Part shown: positions 11,702 to 22,878 of the stretch, piece after piece
Layout: every line of letters begins with the position of its first letter
Position numbering within the stretch: position 1 is the stretch's first letter
From: Megaleporinus macrocephalus
Taxonomy: Eukaryota > Chordata > Actinopteri > Characiformes > Anostomidae
Assembly (NCBI GenBank): GCA_021613375.1
Contig: CM038725.1
Coordinates: forward strand, 7,937,089-8,001,088
Length of the DNA: 64,000 nucleotides
Reading direction: 5' to 3'
Notes under the pieces: generated by a model
Seen by the model: only the letters and a program-made list of their open reading frames with translations
Database searches by the model: none
What the model was told of the DNA's origin: nothing
Program-made: the position numbers and the translations under genes

Positions 11702-12081
11702 TAGGGCTGTTTATTGGCAAGAACCTGGCGTTACAATATGTATCGTGCTACAGCGATCACTATTCAATATATCACAATATACTGCAATACTGCAAACAAA
11801 GTGATATATTGTGATTTTTCAAATCCTACTATTAAAACACACCACTATGTGAACAGGTTTGTCAATGCTTACAACAGTGTTGCGCCCTTGTGCTGCTTGT
11901 TAATGTTGGAGTGGAGCTGAAAATGGATTGCAACACTGCCATCTAGTGGTCAGAGGTTTAAACACAAAACACAATGATTCACTGTCTGCCAGGAATCTGT
12001 GTATTGATACTGTGTTGCTGAGAATCGATACAGTATTACGAAACATAATATCAGGATATTTGATATTTTCGATACCCCTAC
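11702..12081. mobile_element. MITE family H (TAGGG termini), copy 1
   Basis: Begins TAGGGCTGTTTATTGGCAAG and ends GATACCCCTA, so the termini are short imperfect inverted repeats (TAGGG...CCCTA). The body includes GTGATATATTGTGATTTTTC and TGCCATCTAGTGGTCAGAGG. A second copy at 49015-49390 is alignable along its length. About 380 bp and non-coding, so non-autonomous. The terminal style suggests hAT, but I cannot confirm a target-site duplication. Confidence 0.7.
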
Positions 12082-12654
12082 TATGAATATTCAGAAGTCC
12101 CTGTTTTAACATTCAGCATCACAACTCAAAGAACACACTCGTGTGCACAGCTTGAGATTTAGGTACACACGGTGTAAGGTGTCACAGAATAAAGTCTTAG
12201 ACATAACTCACAATAGAAGTTAAAACACAGGTACAGTAATTATACTGTTTAGACCATATACACTGTTATTTCCCAAATGCCTAGAAACCTGTCCCAGTTC
12301 TAGAGTAGAAAGAGAGCAACACTTTCGCAAGTAGGCCTAAGATTTAACTCCACCTCCAGCAATTTGGCCAGTTTGGGTTCTTCCAGCGTGCAAGAAGCTG
12401 AAATGATGTGATTAATATGCAGATTATCAACATGATGTCACGTCCTATAGTGCAATGACATGCAACTGCAGCTGGAGGGCAGGAAGTGACTTTCTCTATA
12501 GCAGGTCATATCACAACCTCTTAAAATGCTTATGTTTTATGTTGTTCATGCTTACTTAAATCAGTTTAAAAAACAAACTATGAAGAGCTTTTACTGAGTA
12601 CCAAATGTTGTTGTTCACAAGTTAGAAAAATGTAAGAAATTGACCAAAACCCTG
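12082..12654. other. No gene seen
   Basis: Nothing recognisable. Confidence 0.45.
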
Positions 12655-12860
12655 CAGCAAAAATGGTTACAGTTAGAGTCAGCTTTACAGACAGACCGGG
12701 TCCAACCCCCCAGCGAGCGTCTCCAGGGAAAAACTCCACCAGACCAAGAGAAAGAACCCTCGAGAAGAACCAGACCTAAAAAGATGAACTCATCCTCCTC
12801 TGCTCTACACTGGATAGTAAAACAAGTACAAATACAATATGAATAAGACTACTTTGGTTA
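12655..12860 (-). mobile_element. LINE 3'-UTR-like fragment
   Basis: Contains GAGAAGAACCAGACCTAAAA and CATCCTCCTCTGCTCTACAC, a diverged form of the tail at 15048-15428 and 50275-50530 (there GGAACCAAGACT, CTCCTCTGGTCAAAC). The 68-codon frame across it is incidental. Confidence 0.5.
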
Positions 12861-13527
12861 TAAATGAATATAGAGGCAGACAAGAAGAGAAGAAAGGACT
12901 GATAAGAGCAGAAGAAGAAGACGACATCTGGGATTACGAGAGCAGATGGAATCTTTGAAGGAGCCAGCAGTCCGAGGCACTGGACAGCACGATGCTCCAT
13001 GATGGGAAAACTGGTCGAGAATGTTGGCAAACAGGGGCGCCTGGTCTTGTGAGCCGCCGACTGTGGTCAGGACGAGAGACTAAAGGAGTTTCCTGTTCCA
13101 GTTTCTTGTAGCTTTTGTTTTAAATCTATTACCAGTGACCAGCCACATCACCCACAGACCACAGTCCAAAATTTTAGAACAGTTGACTGGTAGTGGATAT
13201 ATATATAAGAAATGCTTAAGTTAATCTATCCTATGCTAATAAAGCCCACTGAGCCAGCATTAACATATGCATTACAAGGCTACTATTAAGTTGGCAGCTC
13301 TCTGTTTCTCTGTAGGTTCTTGCCTGCTGAATAGAAGACAGCACAGCTGGTCTATGCTGGTTTATGCTGGCTTGCTGCATGGTTATGCTGGTTGACCAGC
13401 ATGCCAACGTCAAAACACAACATGTGCTGGTTTTGGTGACGATCAGCTTATCAGCTTCCATGCAGCTGTGTAGCTGAGACAGACCGCGAGAGTATCAACA
13501 GCACAGATTGTGTAAGCTGATTTTGAT

Positions 13528-13567
<40 letters not shown>

Positions 13568-13599
13568 AACCATACTTAGAACTAAGCACTGGTTGCACT
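12861..13599. other. No gene seen; TGCTGG-rich patch and (CA)n
   Basis: At 13335-13450 the sequence is rich in (T)ATGCTGGT and its complement ACCAGCAT, a motif typical of a known fish repeat. A (CA)n tract is at 13531-13566. The rest is featureless. Confidence 0.5.
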
Positions 13600-13935
13600 T
13601 TCATTTATTTCAGCCATTCATTTTATCCACTTGTTCCACATTTGACACTTTATTCAACAATCCTCATCCCCACTGCACACTTCTGTTTTCTATAGTGTAT
13701 ATTTATGTTTAATTTTTATTATTTTTACTATTATCATTATAACATTGTATGATTACCTCAGAACCTAGAATCTCAAAATCTTATTTTCATCTTGCTCTTA
13801 TATACATTACTTAATGTTTCAGATACCATCTTATTGTTTAATGTGAGTGGGCCGTTGTCAAAGCATTTCACTGCTAGTCGTACCGTGTATGACTCTGTAT
13901 GTGACAAACAAACTTTGATTTGGTTTGATTTGACC
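13600..13935 (+). mobile_element. LINE 3' end (L2/CR1-like), non-coding remnant
   Basis: Ends GTCAAAGCATTTCACTGCTA ... TATGTGACAAACAAACTTTG followed by short degenerate repeats (TTTGATTTGG TTTGATTTG). This arrangement is typical of L2/CR1-clade 3' tails in fish. The upstream 250 bp is AT-rich UTR-like sequence. No reverse-transcriptase frame remains. Confidence 0.55.
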
Positions 13936-14204
13936 TGAACCAGAACGTTCCAGTTGACAAAGTGGAAAGTTTTCTTTGTTTGAGGGTAAAGATAAAAGGT
14001 GAGTTTATCTTACGCCAATTAGCACAAATGTGTTTTGCATTTAAGGGATGTGCTGTTTGCTGTGGGAAGAAAATTGCGTCAATGGATTTGATGAATGTGT
14101 GGAACTAAAGCATCAGCAGTTGAAACTGTACAATCCAATGCTGTGCTTCAGTCAATCCAGTGGGTCAGTACGTTCCAGGGACCAGCTAGAGCAAATCCTA
14201 CCAT

Positions 14205-14390
14205 CCATCCATCCATTATGTTCCACTTTATCCCGCTAGTCAGGCTGGAGCCAATCCCAGCGTCATCAGGCTAAGGCGGGGTACACCATGGACCGGTTGC
14301 CAGTCCAAGTCAAGTTTATTTGCGTGGCGCTTTTTGCAACCATATTGTCTCAAAGCAGCTTTACAGAAGTTTTGAAAACAGACAGTTACA

Positions 14391-14422
<32 letters not shown>

Positions 14423-14450
14423 ATATACCCCAGTGAGCAAGACAGTGCTG
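14205..14450. mobile_element. Composite of dispersed repeats: CCATCCATCC block and LINE tail
   Basis: 14205-14310 carries ATCCATCCATCCATTATGTT and, reversed, the 'gatggactggc...gtacacc' type repeat seen at 50590-50700. From 14312 the minus-strand LINE tail (AAGTCAAGTTTATTTGCG, CAAAGCAGCTTTACAGAAG) runs to a (GATA)n tract at 14402-14423 and CCCAGTGAGCAAG. The same association occurs at 50254-50708, so the two parts move together or insert preferentially. Confidence 0.55.
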
Positions 14451-14942
14451 ACCACTACACCACCATACTGACCACTACACCACCGTACTAACCACTACAC
14501 CACCATACTAACCACAACACCACCATACTAACCACTACACCACCATACTAACCACTATACCACCATACTAACTACTACACCACCGTACTAACCACTACAC
14601 CACCATACTAACCACTACACCACCATACTAACCACTACACCACCGTACTAACCACTATACCACCATACTAACCACTATACCACCATACTAACCACTATAC
14701 CACCATACTAACCACTACACCACCATACTAACCACTACACCACCGTACTAACCACTACACCACCATACTAACCACTACACCACCATACTAACCACTACAC
14801 CACCATACTAACCACTACACCATCGTACTAATCACTACTCCACCATACTAACCACTACACCATCGTACTAATCACTACTCCACCATGCTGACCACTACAC
14901 CACCATACTAACCACTACACCACCATACTAACCACTACACCA
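14451..14942. repeat. 20-bp minisatellite, about 24.6 units
   Basis: The unit is ACCACTACACCACCATACTA with a common CCG variant and a few others. Phase is kept throughout (492 bp). The minus strand of each unit contains TGGTGTAGTGG, an exact match to the tRNA A-box form TRGYNNAGNGG and nearly the same as the core of the 56-bp array. It begins directly after the LINE-tail fragment (CAGTGCTG, 14443-14450). Confidence 0.97.
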
Positions 14943-14946
14943 AATA

Positions 14947-15020
14947 ATGGACCAATAGAAATGCTTCAAAATAGCTTCGAAAAAATTCTGGTTCCATTGA
15001 CTTACATTGAAGTAAAGAGT
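14947..15020 (+). mobile_element. MITE family X fragment
   Basis: ATGGACCAATAGAAATGCTT and TGGTTCCATTGACTTACATT match the middle of the complete copy at 30538-30772. Confidence 0.65.
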
Positions 15021-15047
15021 GTTTAATTTCATAAATTTGACATTATA

Positions 15048-15428
15048 TGCCATCCAGATATACTAGCATTTAGATAGGATGGGACTGTTTCAATTCACTC
15101 CCACTTTTCAGACTCAAAGTCTGCCTCAGTCAGAGTCAGTCAGTTTCTAAAACTTTACCATGCAGACTTCAAACAGAGAGTCTCTCAACTTTTCTTTGAT
15201 ATTAAGCTTATTAAACTGTAAACACAGTTTGACCAGAGGAGGACGGGTCTCCCCTTGTAAGTCTTGGTTCCTTCCAAGGTTTCTTCCTCCAGTCAGTTTT
15301 TCCTTTCCACTGTTGCCTCTGGCCTTCACACTGGATATATGTATGTTGTAACTGTCTGCTTTCATACTTCTGTAAAGCTGCTTTGAGACAACATTGTTGT
15401 AAATAACGCTATACAAATAAACTTGACT
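15048..15428 (+). repeat. Inverted repeat arm 1 (381 bp), a LINE 3' tail
   Basis: This arm and 16146-16526 are reverse complements of equal length, with only about three to five mismatches visible (for example TGCTTTCATACTT against TGTTTTCAAACTT). They share even the edge sequence TGCCATCCAGATATACTAGC. The arm reads as the 3' tail of a LINE: TCTCCCCTTGTAAGTCTTGG, then AAGCTGCTTTGAGACAAC and the end GCTATACAAATAAACTTGAC, which includes a possible AATAAA poly-A signal. The 63-codon frame present in both arms is a consequence of identity, not of coding. Confidence 0.93.
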
Positions 15429-16145
15429 ACATCATTTGATGGTATATAATTTCAGAGATCACTGATTGTCGAAATATAGGTTGTTTAAATGTGTATACTT
15501 AAGAATATGTCAGAACCGCCCTCTCTTCTTCATGGAACTGCTTTTCCTCTATGTTCCTCTATGTTCTCACTCCGCACCACCACTTTTAGGCACCTTTTTT
15601 ACTTGAGAGTGTTGTGGTGCTAACAGACATGGATAGGGTCTGAGGGACTGCAGAGGACGGTTGATTACCCTTCAAGACCTGGGTTCTCCAAATGAGGCCC
15701 ATTAGCAGGTCGTATATAATCGATCCCTTATTCACAAAAGGTCAGCGTTCACATGTGGCGTGCAGCTACAGGAACAGGAACATTTAGACTTCCTGTTATT
15801 CTATGATGATTGGGCCATTACGGGGAAAAACTAACAGGCGTCTATTTGTCTGAAGAGCTCTAATATCGCACACAAAATTAGTTGTTTGGAGTATTTATGG
15901 ACTTACGCCCAGTCCGGATATGCTGTGGCTGACAAAACAGCTTTCGATGATCCTACAATGACACATTATCAACACTATTAAGACTTCAATTGTCTGTTGC
16001 CCTGTGTTACGTATACATTATATAAATAAATATCTCCAAAAACTGTCTTTACTTTTAATGTAAGTCAATAGAACCAGAATTTTTTTCAAGCTAGTTTGGA
16101 GCATTTCTATTGGTCCATTTATCAATTTATTTACCATTTATGTCA
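15429..16145. other. Spacer of the 381-bp inverted repeat; MITE X fragment at 16030-16120 (-)
   Basis: About 600 bp of apparently single-copy sequence, then a minus-strand fragment of MITE X (TTTTAATGTAAGTCAATAGA, GCATTTCTATTGGTCC). No gene is visible. Confidence 0.6.
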
Positions 16146-16526
16146 AGTCAAGTTTATTTGTATAGCGTTATTTACAACAATGTTGTCTCAAAGCAGCTTT
16201 ACAGAAGTTTGAAAACAGACAGTTACAACATACATATATCCAGTGTGAAGGCCAGAGGCAACAATGGAAAGGAAAAACTGACTGGAGGAAGAAACCTTGG
16301 AAGGAACCAAGACTTACAAGGGGAGACCCGTCCTCCTCTGGTCAAACTGTGTTTACAGTTTAATAAGCTTAATATCAAAGAAAAGTTGAGAGACTCTCTG
16401 TTTGAAGTCTGCATGGTAAAGTTTTAGAAACTGACTGACTCTGACTGAGGCAGACTTTGAGTCTGAAAAGTGGGAGTGAATTGAAACAGTCCCATCCTAT
16501 CTAAATGCTAGTATATCTGGATGGCA
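16146..16526 (-). repeat. Inverted repeat arm 2 (381 bp), a LINE 3' tail
   Basis: Reverse complement of 15048-15428 with no net length change. A transcript crossing both arms could form a near-perfect 381-bp hairpin with a 717-base loop. Two independent LINE insertions would be expected to differ more and to have different truncation points, so an inverted duplication is more likely. Confidence 0.93.
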
Positions 16527-16875
16527 CAGTGATGTAAATGAGGGTGTTGCAGTTGGAGGGAGAATGGAGATTCTTTAGCGGAGGGGCTGAACATAGAGAT
16601 GGGGAAACTTGACGAAACTCTGAGACGCACAAATACCCAGCATAAGTGATCCAACGTGCTGTATTTACACTTAATTAATTGAGAACCAAACAAGAACTAA
16701 ACAACAGCAGACCTACTAGGTCACCTATTAAGAGTCCTTCGTTTACGCCCTTGTTTCCTGTTGCACGTGCAGACCAGCGTCTGCCTCTCCCCACACTGGA
16801 AAGAGAGAATGCTCCAAACGAGATACAGCTGGTCATGTCCCAAATAGGGCACTTGGTAATTGGTATTTCCAAATA
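16527..16875 (-). mobile_element. Foldback repeat family F, copy 2 (half element)
   Basis: Reverse complement of the right half and flank of the element at 1411-1870 (AACTCTGAGACGCACAAATA, AGCAGACCTACTAGGTCACC, TGCTCCAAACGAGATACAGC). It ends in a small AAT/AT tract. It abuts arm 2 of the inverted repeat directly. Confidence 0.7.
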
Positions 16876-16919
16876 ATAATAATGATGATATTATATATTA
16901 TATATATAAATATATAAAA

Positions 16920-17290
16920 CTTTACCAGACAGCACATAAACAGGCTTTACTTTTAATACAAGTCTAGCATTTTTATTGTAGACGGCAGCTGTCATGTTCA
17001 AATACATAAAACAGATGTAAATAATCATACATACAATACAAAGTAACATGAATATGTTATTGTGAGAGAAGTAGATCATATCTTGAGCTCCAGTTTGAAG
17101 AACAAAGTGTAGTTCCAGATTTCTCCTGGACGCCCCAGACATTATATGAATGTATTCAGTTCCTTTAGCAGCAATCTTGATTTAGCTTAATGAAGTACTG
17201 AGCAGTCAAAGCAGGTATTAGATGAGAACTGTAAATAATACTGGGTTGTTTCCACAAGGAGAAGCTTGGAAAGGGTTAAATAAACACACC
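16920..17290 (-). repeat. Dispersed repeat family R5, copy 2
   Basis: Contains CAGATTTCTCCTGGACGCCC and GATTTAGCTTAATGAAGTAC, then AAGGAGAAGCTTGGAAAGGG. It aligns over about 270 bp with copies 3 and 4. The minus-strand frame 16891-17142 begins MSGASRRNLELHFVLQTG near 17142 and runs into AT repeats. Confidence 0.85.
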
Positions 17291-17393
17291 GGTATATGTA
17301 AAAGCGCTACTTACTGTATTCATACTCATATTCTTGACTATGTAATTTGGAAAGCCGTTTGGCTGGAAAAGTATATAAAAAAAACGTCTTCAA

Positions 17394-17431
<38 letters not shown>
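17394..17431. repeat. (AT)n microsatellite
   Basis: About 18 AT units. Confidence 0.95.
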
Positions 17432-17436
<5 letters not shown>

Positions 17437-18979
17437 GGTATTCTAACAAATCTTTATATCAGTCTGGACATAGCATCAGCCGTTAAGCGATCTACATTAT
17501 TTGCAGTCTGTTAAACCCAGTGTTTCAAAACATTCTGTTGCGTAGGCCACGAGTGAGCCAGCTAAATCAAATATTTGTTCAAACAATAGGCCTGTACTTG
17601 GCAGACTTGCGTAATCATTTAAGGCTGCTCTTTTGACAGCTGACCATTCCTGCGTGTACTCAAAAGCACACATTTGCCGAGGTTCACAGGTTTTGTGGAT
17701 AAACTGTATTGGCTCTGTATTTCAGACTCTCAGTAAGGAGGCAGCTGATCCAAGCACAGCGTTGAAAAGGACGGAAAAGGGATTCTTAGATGGTATCATT
17801 GTTTTGTTAGTGTGACTTTCATCAAAAGAATCAAAAGATGTTTTGTCATTTGCCAAATCTGATAAACAAGGTATTATAGATCAGCCGAACAGATTAAATG
17901 AAGTCATTAGGACCGAAATTAATATTGGTATTAGGTTAAACACAATGTTATGATTTCAGAGCAGTTACTGTTTATATGCTGAATTAAGCATTATTGGGGA
18001 GTGTAAGGTGTTTAAAGATATCCATTCATCCAAACCAAACCAAACCAAACCAACCAAAGGAAATCCAAAGAAAAGGCCAACAATCCAAGAGGGCAAAAAC
18101 GAGAAGAGCAGTCAAGAACACACTAGATAAACCATAGAAACCAGTATACACAACAGGATAGGCAATACAAGTTCTACAAAGCCAACTGGGTTTTAAATAC
18201 TTACTAGATAATTACATTGAGGAGAAACACCTGTGGTAGCTTAAATTCAGGCCAGGAATACTGTGGAAGTGAAGATCTATTGGTGGAGAGCAGAGCAAGC
18301 TGATCTCCAGGTGATCTTCTGCTGGCTCATGGGAAATGGAGTCCTCAAGTTCATTTAGGGACTCCATTAAAGCTGAACTGACTAAGAAAGAGTCCATGAC
18401 AGGGAGAAGAAATAAAACCTAAAATGTGGGGATATTTTTATTTTTGTTGAAGGTTTAGAAATATAATATATGAAATATGATGCTTTTATTCAGGATTTTA
18501 ATTTCTTCTGTTGTTCTATATAGAAGGTATGTGACTTTGGACGGGGTGAAAAAGGGACAGACACCCTATGATTTGTCCTTAGTATAAAATAAGCTGTGTT
18601 CCCTTTTTTGGTGAGCTCGTGAATAATTTAATGAGCTCTGCTCTGATTGGCTAGTTTACAGAGAGACACCATATTTGTCCATTTATATTACATTTTATAT
18701 TTTACATCAAAATCATCTAACGCATGCGGCACATACATGTGAAAGCAATCTCAGTCAAATGGCTGGTTGAGTTTCTGTGTAAACTACGCTAATATGTCCG
18801 CTATAGAGTAACAGACCCTGCGTGTAACTGTATATGCAGTGTCTGTGTGCTAGCGCTGCAGTACTAAAGTCCATAACCTAGCAGTTTTAGTCTTGACTTC
18901 ATTTAGACTGAGAGTCCCACAGTCCCTCATTTAGACTTAGAGTCCCACACTTAAGTCTGAGTTCAGATTGGAAACCTTT
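17432..18979. other. No gene seen
   Basis: Apparently single-copy AT-rich sequence with a short AACCAAACC run at 18033-18056. From about 18890 it holds degenerate precursors of the following 33-bp repeat (TTTAGACTGAGAGTCCCACA). Confidence 0.45.
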
Positions 18980-20288
18980 TGACTACTAAAAGTCTTGGTC
19001 TTGATTCAGACTCAATTACTAAAAGTCTGGGTCTTGACTCAGACTTAACTACTAAAAGTCTTGGTCTTGACTCAGACTCAACGATTAAAATTCTTGGTCT
19101 TGACTTAGACTCATCTACCAAAAGTCTTGGTCTTGACTCAGATTCAACTACTAAAAGTCTTGGTATTGACTTAGACTCAACTACTAAAAGTCTTGGTCTT
19201 GATTCAGACTCAACTACTAAAAGTCTTGGTCTTGACTCAGACTCAACGATTAAAAGTCTTGGTCTTGACTCAGACTCAACTACTAAAAGTCTTGGTCTTG
19301 ATTCAGACTTAACTACTAAAAGTCTTGGTCTTGACTTAGACTCATCTACCAAAAGTCTTGGTCTTGACTCAGATTCTACTACTAAAAGTCTTGGTCTTGA
19401 CTCAGACTCAACTACTAAACGTCTGTGACTTGACTCAAACTAAACTATAAAAAGTCTTGGTCTTGACTCAGACTCAACGATTAAATGTCTGTGACTTGAC
19501 TCAAACTAAACTATAAAAAGTCTTGGTCTTGACTCAGACTCAACTACTAAAAGTCTGTGACTTGACTCAAACTAAACTATTAAAAGTCTTTGACTTGACT
19601 TAGACTCTACTATTAAAAGTCTTGGTCTTGATTCAGACTCTTTACTCATTACTCAAAAAGTCTTAACCTTAACATGGACTCAACTAGTAAAAGTCTTGGT
19701 ATTGACTCAGACTTGGCTATTAAAAAAATCTTGGTCTTGACTTAGACTCAACTACTAAAAGTCTTGGTCTTGACTCAGCCTCAACTACTACAAGTCTTGG
19801 TCTTGACTCAGACTCAACGACTAAAAGGCTTAATCTTGACCCAGACTCAACTAGTAAAAGTCTTGGTATTGACTTGGGATTGGCTATTAAAAAATCTTGA
19901 TTTTAACTTGGATGTAACTACTAAAAATCTTGGTTTTAACACGGATGTAACGACTAAAAGTCTTGGTTTTAACTTGGATGTAACTGCTAAAAATCTTGGT
20001 TTTAACTTGGATGTAAATACTAAAAGTCTTGGTTTTAACTTGGATGTAAATACTAAAAGTATTGGTTTTAACTTGGATGTAACTGCTAAAAATCTTGGTT
20101 TTAACTTGGATGTAACTACTAAAAGTCTTGGTTTTAACTTGGATGTAACTGCTAAAAATCTTGGTTTTAACTTGGATGTAACTACTAAAAATCTTGGTTT
20201 TAACTTGGATGTAACTACTAAAAGTCTTGGTTTTAACTTGGATGTAACAACTAAAAGTCTTGGTCTTGACTTGGACTCGGATCTAACA
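18980..20288. repeat. 33-bp minisatellite in two blocks, about 40 units
   Basis: The unit is 33 bp, core ACTACTAAAAGTCTTGGTCT. The proximal block (to about 19880) uses TTGACTCAGACTCA; the distal block (about 19880-20250) uses TTTTAACTTGGATGTA. Because 33 is 11 codons, long frames stay open. Plus-strand frames at 18979-19428 and 19764-20294 read TTKSLGLDSDS and TTKSLGFNLDV repeats. The minus strand at 18963-19352 is also open (ESESRPRLLVV). Between 19428 and 19764 small indels break the frame. The frames have no signal peptide, start context or splice signals, so I call this a minisatellite, not a gene. Confidence 0.95.
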
Positions 20289-21484
20289 GTCTAGAGCTGT
20301 GTGGTCTAAATACAGTGCAGTTTGCACAGTTAAGTCAAAACAACTCTAGTGAAAGATTGTAAAAGTAAGCAGTACAATCGACACATTCAGCCATGACTCA
20401 GAATCCTATTTGAACTATATTCCAGTGACATGTAATTGCGAGCTGTTTTTAATTTCCATAATAGCAGCCTGAGGACTTTCTGAATTCCACATCTATGCTC
20501 AAAACACAAACCTGCACGTTTTTATGGATAGGTCTGCCTGGAGCTACGCTGTTCTCTCTAGCTGTCGCTGGTCACGTGAAGGTTCTGTCCCGCTGTGTTT
20601 TTATAACACTTTCCATATGGCTGGGATTTGGACTTCAAACTGACTTCTGAGGGGCTTTGGCATATCTCACCTTACCTTAACGTCTCACTCAGGGAAACCT
20701 TCAGACGCCGAGAGCATGCACACCAACTCTCGCCCCCAATATCCGTCCAGCCGGTACGTTCGCAGAGGCATCTCTCTAAACGAGGACCAAATGGAATGGT
20801 TGCCTGTAGCGATTTTCCATTCGTGAAATTCCTTTTAGGAAATAAGTCCCAACACATGCACATAAAAAACATAGCTTATTAGCTGCTAATGTCTTTGATG
20901 ACAGCAAGTTACAGCCATTGTTAACATGCAAGACTATTTGATTTACTTATCCACTTATTTATGTTTTTGTTATTCTTTGGATTATTTCTTTTATACGCCA
21001 CCTCACAGCTCAAGTACAGCATGGAGTTTATCATCCACATGAGTAATCGTGAGATCATTCCTTATGGTAGGAACTGGGGCTGCAAATAATACTGAGCTGG
21101 CGTGGGAGCCAGGAATCAGGACATATGCAAAATCACTACATATGGTATTAATGTTACTTGTATTCTTACTTGTAATATTAATATTTATGTTTCTCTGAAT
21201 AAATAAATACTTAGTGTCCCAAGATAAATCACCACTGGATTGTATACATGTGAACCTATATGTGATAATAATACATTCCATATTTATTATATTTACATAA
21301 GTACCTACATGTAGCAATACCTCCTATATGTACCGCATATACTGTCACTGTCACATAGTACTTAGATATATAATATTAATAGTGAAGATGCATGTACTAT
21401 GCATATATTCCAAAAAATTTGAAGACAAACATATACGTCCAATGTATTTACATTCACACAATGTAAAGAATAACTACCAAATCT
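20289..21484. other. No gene seen
   Basis: A pair of antiparallel frames at 20628-20882 and a 104-codon minus frame at 21003-21317 have no recognisable features. The sequence becomes AT-rich after 20900. Confidence 0.4.
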
Positions 21485-21805
21485 CAACGCCAGATATGAT
21501 TAGAACAGATATAAATAATCATACATACAATACAAAGTAACCTGAATATCTTATTGTAAAAGAAGTAGATCATATCTTGAGCTCCAGTTTGAAGAACAAA
21601 GTGTAGTTCCAGATTTCTCCTGGACGCCCCAGACATTATATGAATGTATTCAGTTCCTTCAGCAGCAATCTTGATTTAGCTTAATGAAGTACTGAGCAGT
21701 CAAAGCAGGTATTAGATGAGAACTGTAAATAATACTGGGTGGTTTCCACAAGGAGAAGCTTGGAAAGGGTTAAATAAACACACTGACGTATGTAAAAGCT
21801 GTACT
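21485..21805 (-). repeat. Dispersed repeat family R5, copy 3 (fullest)
   Basis: Runs from CAGATATGATTAGAACAGAT to AATAAACACACTGACGTATG, matching copy 4 (35345-35670) end to end in the opposite orientation. These two copies define a family length of about 320 bp. Confidence 0.85.
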
Positions 21806-21930
21806 GTCTATTAGTACTGTTTGAATATTTAAATAATAAAGTGTTTACTGAGTAAATAAAAGCTCCCTGTCTGGAAAAAACAGCTTTTATAATGTCCCCA
21901 AGTGCCTTTAATCGTTTGCACAGTATAGTA

Positions 21931-21933
<3 letters not shown>

Positions 21934-22004
<71 letters not shown>
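21934..22004. repeat. (GT)n(AT)n microsatellite
   Basis: A short GT run followed by about 31 AT units. Confidence 0.96.
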
Positions 22005-22010
<6 letters not shown>

Positions 22011-22364
22011 ATAAATGGTAATGATCATCATAGAGTTAGTGAAAAGTCTAAATAGAGTCTAACTCTACACTCTGTAATACAGTGTGAAGACGGATTGCTC
22101 AACACAGCATGAAGAAAGTGCAAACCAGCCCCCTCATGATAACTCACTTCTTTATCTGACACACTGTCAGTACCACCCCATTTACTGCTCAATCAAGGCT
22201 ACACTGGTTCCTGCAGCACCTGCTCATCGTCTTCTATTACTAATGTATTTTGAGTTTAAAGTTTTCTCTTCTGCTCTGTTGCTAAGTCCAGGGAAGCATG
22301 TTGAAATATTGCCTGTGGTAAGTAATGGCATGCTTTGGATGTCATGTAGACATGAATTGTCTTT

Positions 22365-22878
22365 TTAACCCTTGGATGCACAAACTAAGCAAACCCTTTC
22401 TTATAGACAACATGGGTCAAACTTGACCTGTATTAATTTCCCATGTTATTGTATGCACTGCTGAGTATCTCTTTGGTAAATCTATTGAAATCAGTTCATT
22501 TCATTATTTAGTAGTCCAAGTGTTCATTAAAAATCTTGTTTTTGATCTTAAATCATTATTTTAATTCAAAAGTAGTGTTTGTATATATGTTCCTGGCTGC
22601 AAATGTTTAGAAATGTCAGCAGTTCTTATCAAATTTCATAGTGAACACATAAGGGTTCATTCTGACCCATCTTGTATGTTAATAGGCAGTGATACAAAAA
22701 TGATTTTTATTAAAAAGGTAAAAATAATAAAACTGAAATCAGTCATTGTGATGATCAAAAACAAGAACATTGAGGAATTCATGGAAGCTTGAATGATGAA
22801 ATTAATTTATTGCAAAGATATAGAGCATAAAATCTCAGTCGGGTCACTTTTGATCCAGGTTGTGCATCAAAGGGTTAA
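22365..22878. mobile_element. piggyBac-like MITE (514 bp) with TTAA target sites
   Basis: Flanked on both sides by TTAA (22365-22368 and 22875-22878). Inside these, the termini are CCCTTGGATGCACAA and TTGTGCATCAAAGGG, inverted repeats with one mismatch. A TTAA target duplication with termini beginning CCC is characteristic of the piggyBac superfamily. The interior is AT-rich and non-coding. A palindromic GGTCAAACTTGACC lies near 22407. Confidence 0.7.

Noticed and set aside
15147..16427. Identical 63- to 76-residue peptides at two loci as a duplicated gene
   Set aside because: The identity comes from the 381-bp inverted repeat of a LINE 3' tail; the frame is on the non-LINE strand in one case and has no domain.
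18963..20294. Open frames of 129-176 codons with 11-residue repeats as a possible repetitive protein gene
   Set aside because: The 33-bp period keeps several frames open on both strands, and indels break the frame between the blocks. I kept the array as a minisatellite and listed translation only as something to test.
22407..22424. Nuclear-receptor (oestrogen-type) response element in the piggyBac-like MITE
   Set aside because: The GGTCA/TGACC half-sites are separated by four bases, not the three of the canonical element, and they belong to a transposon.
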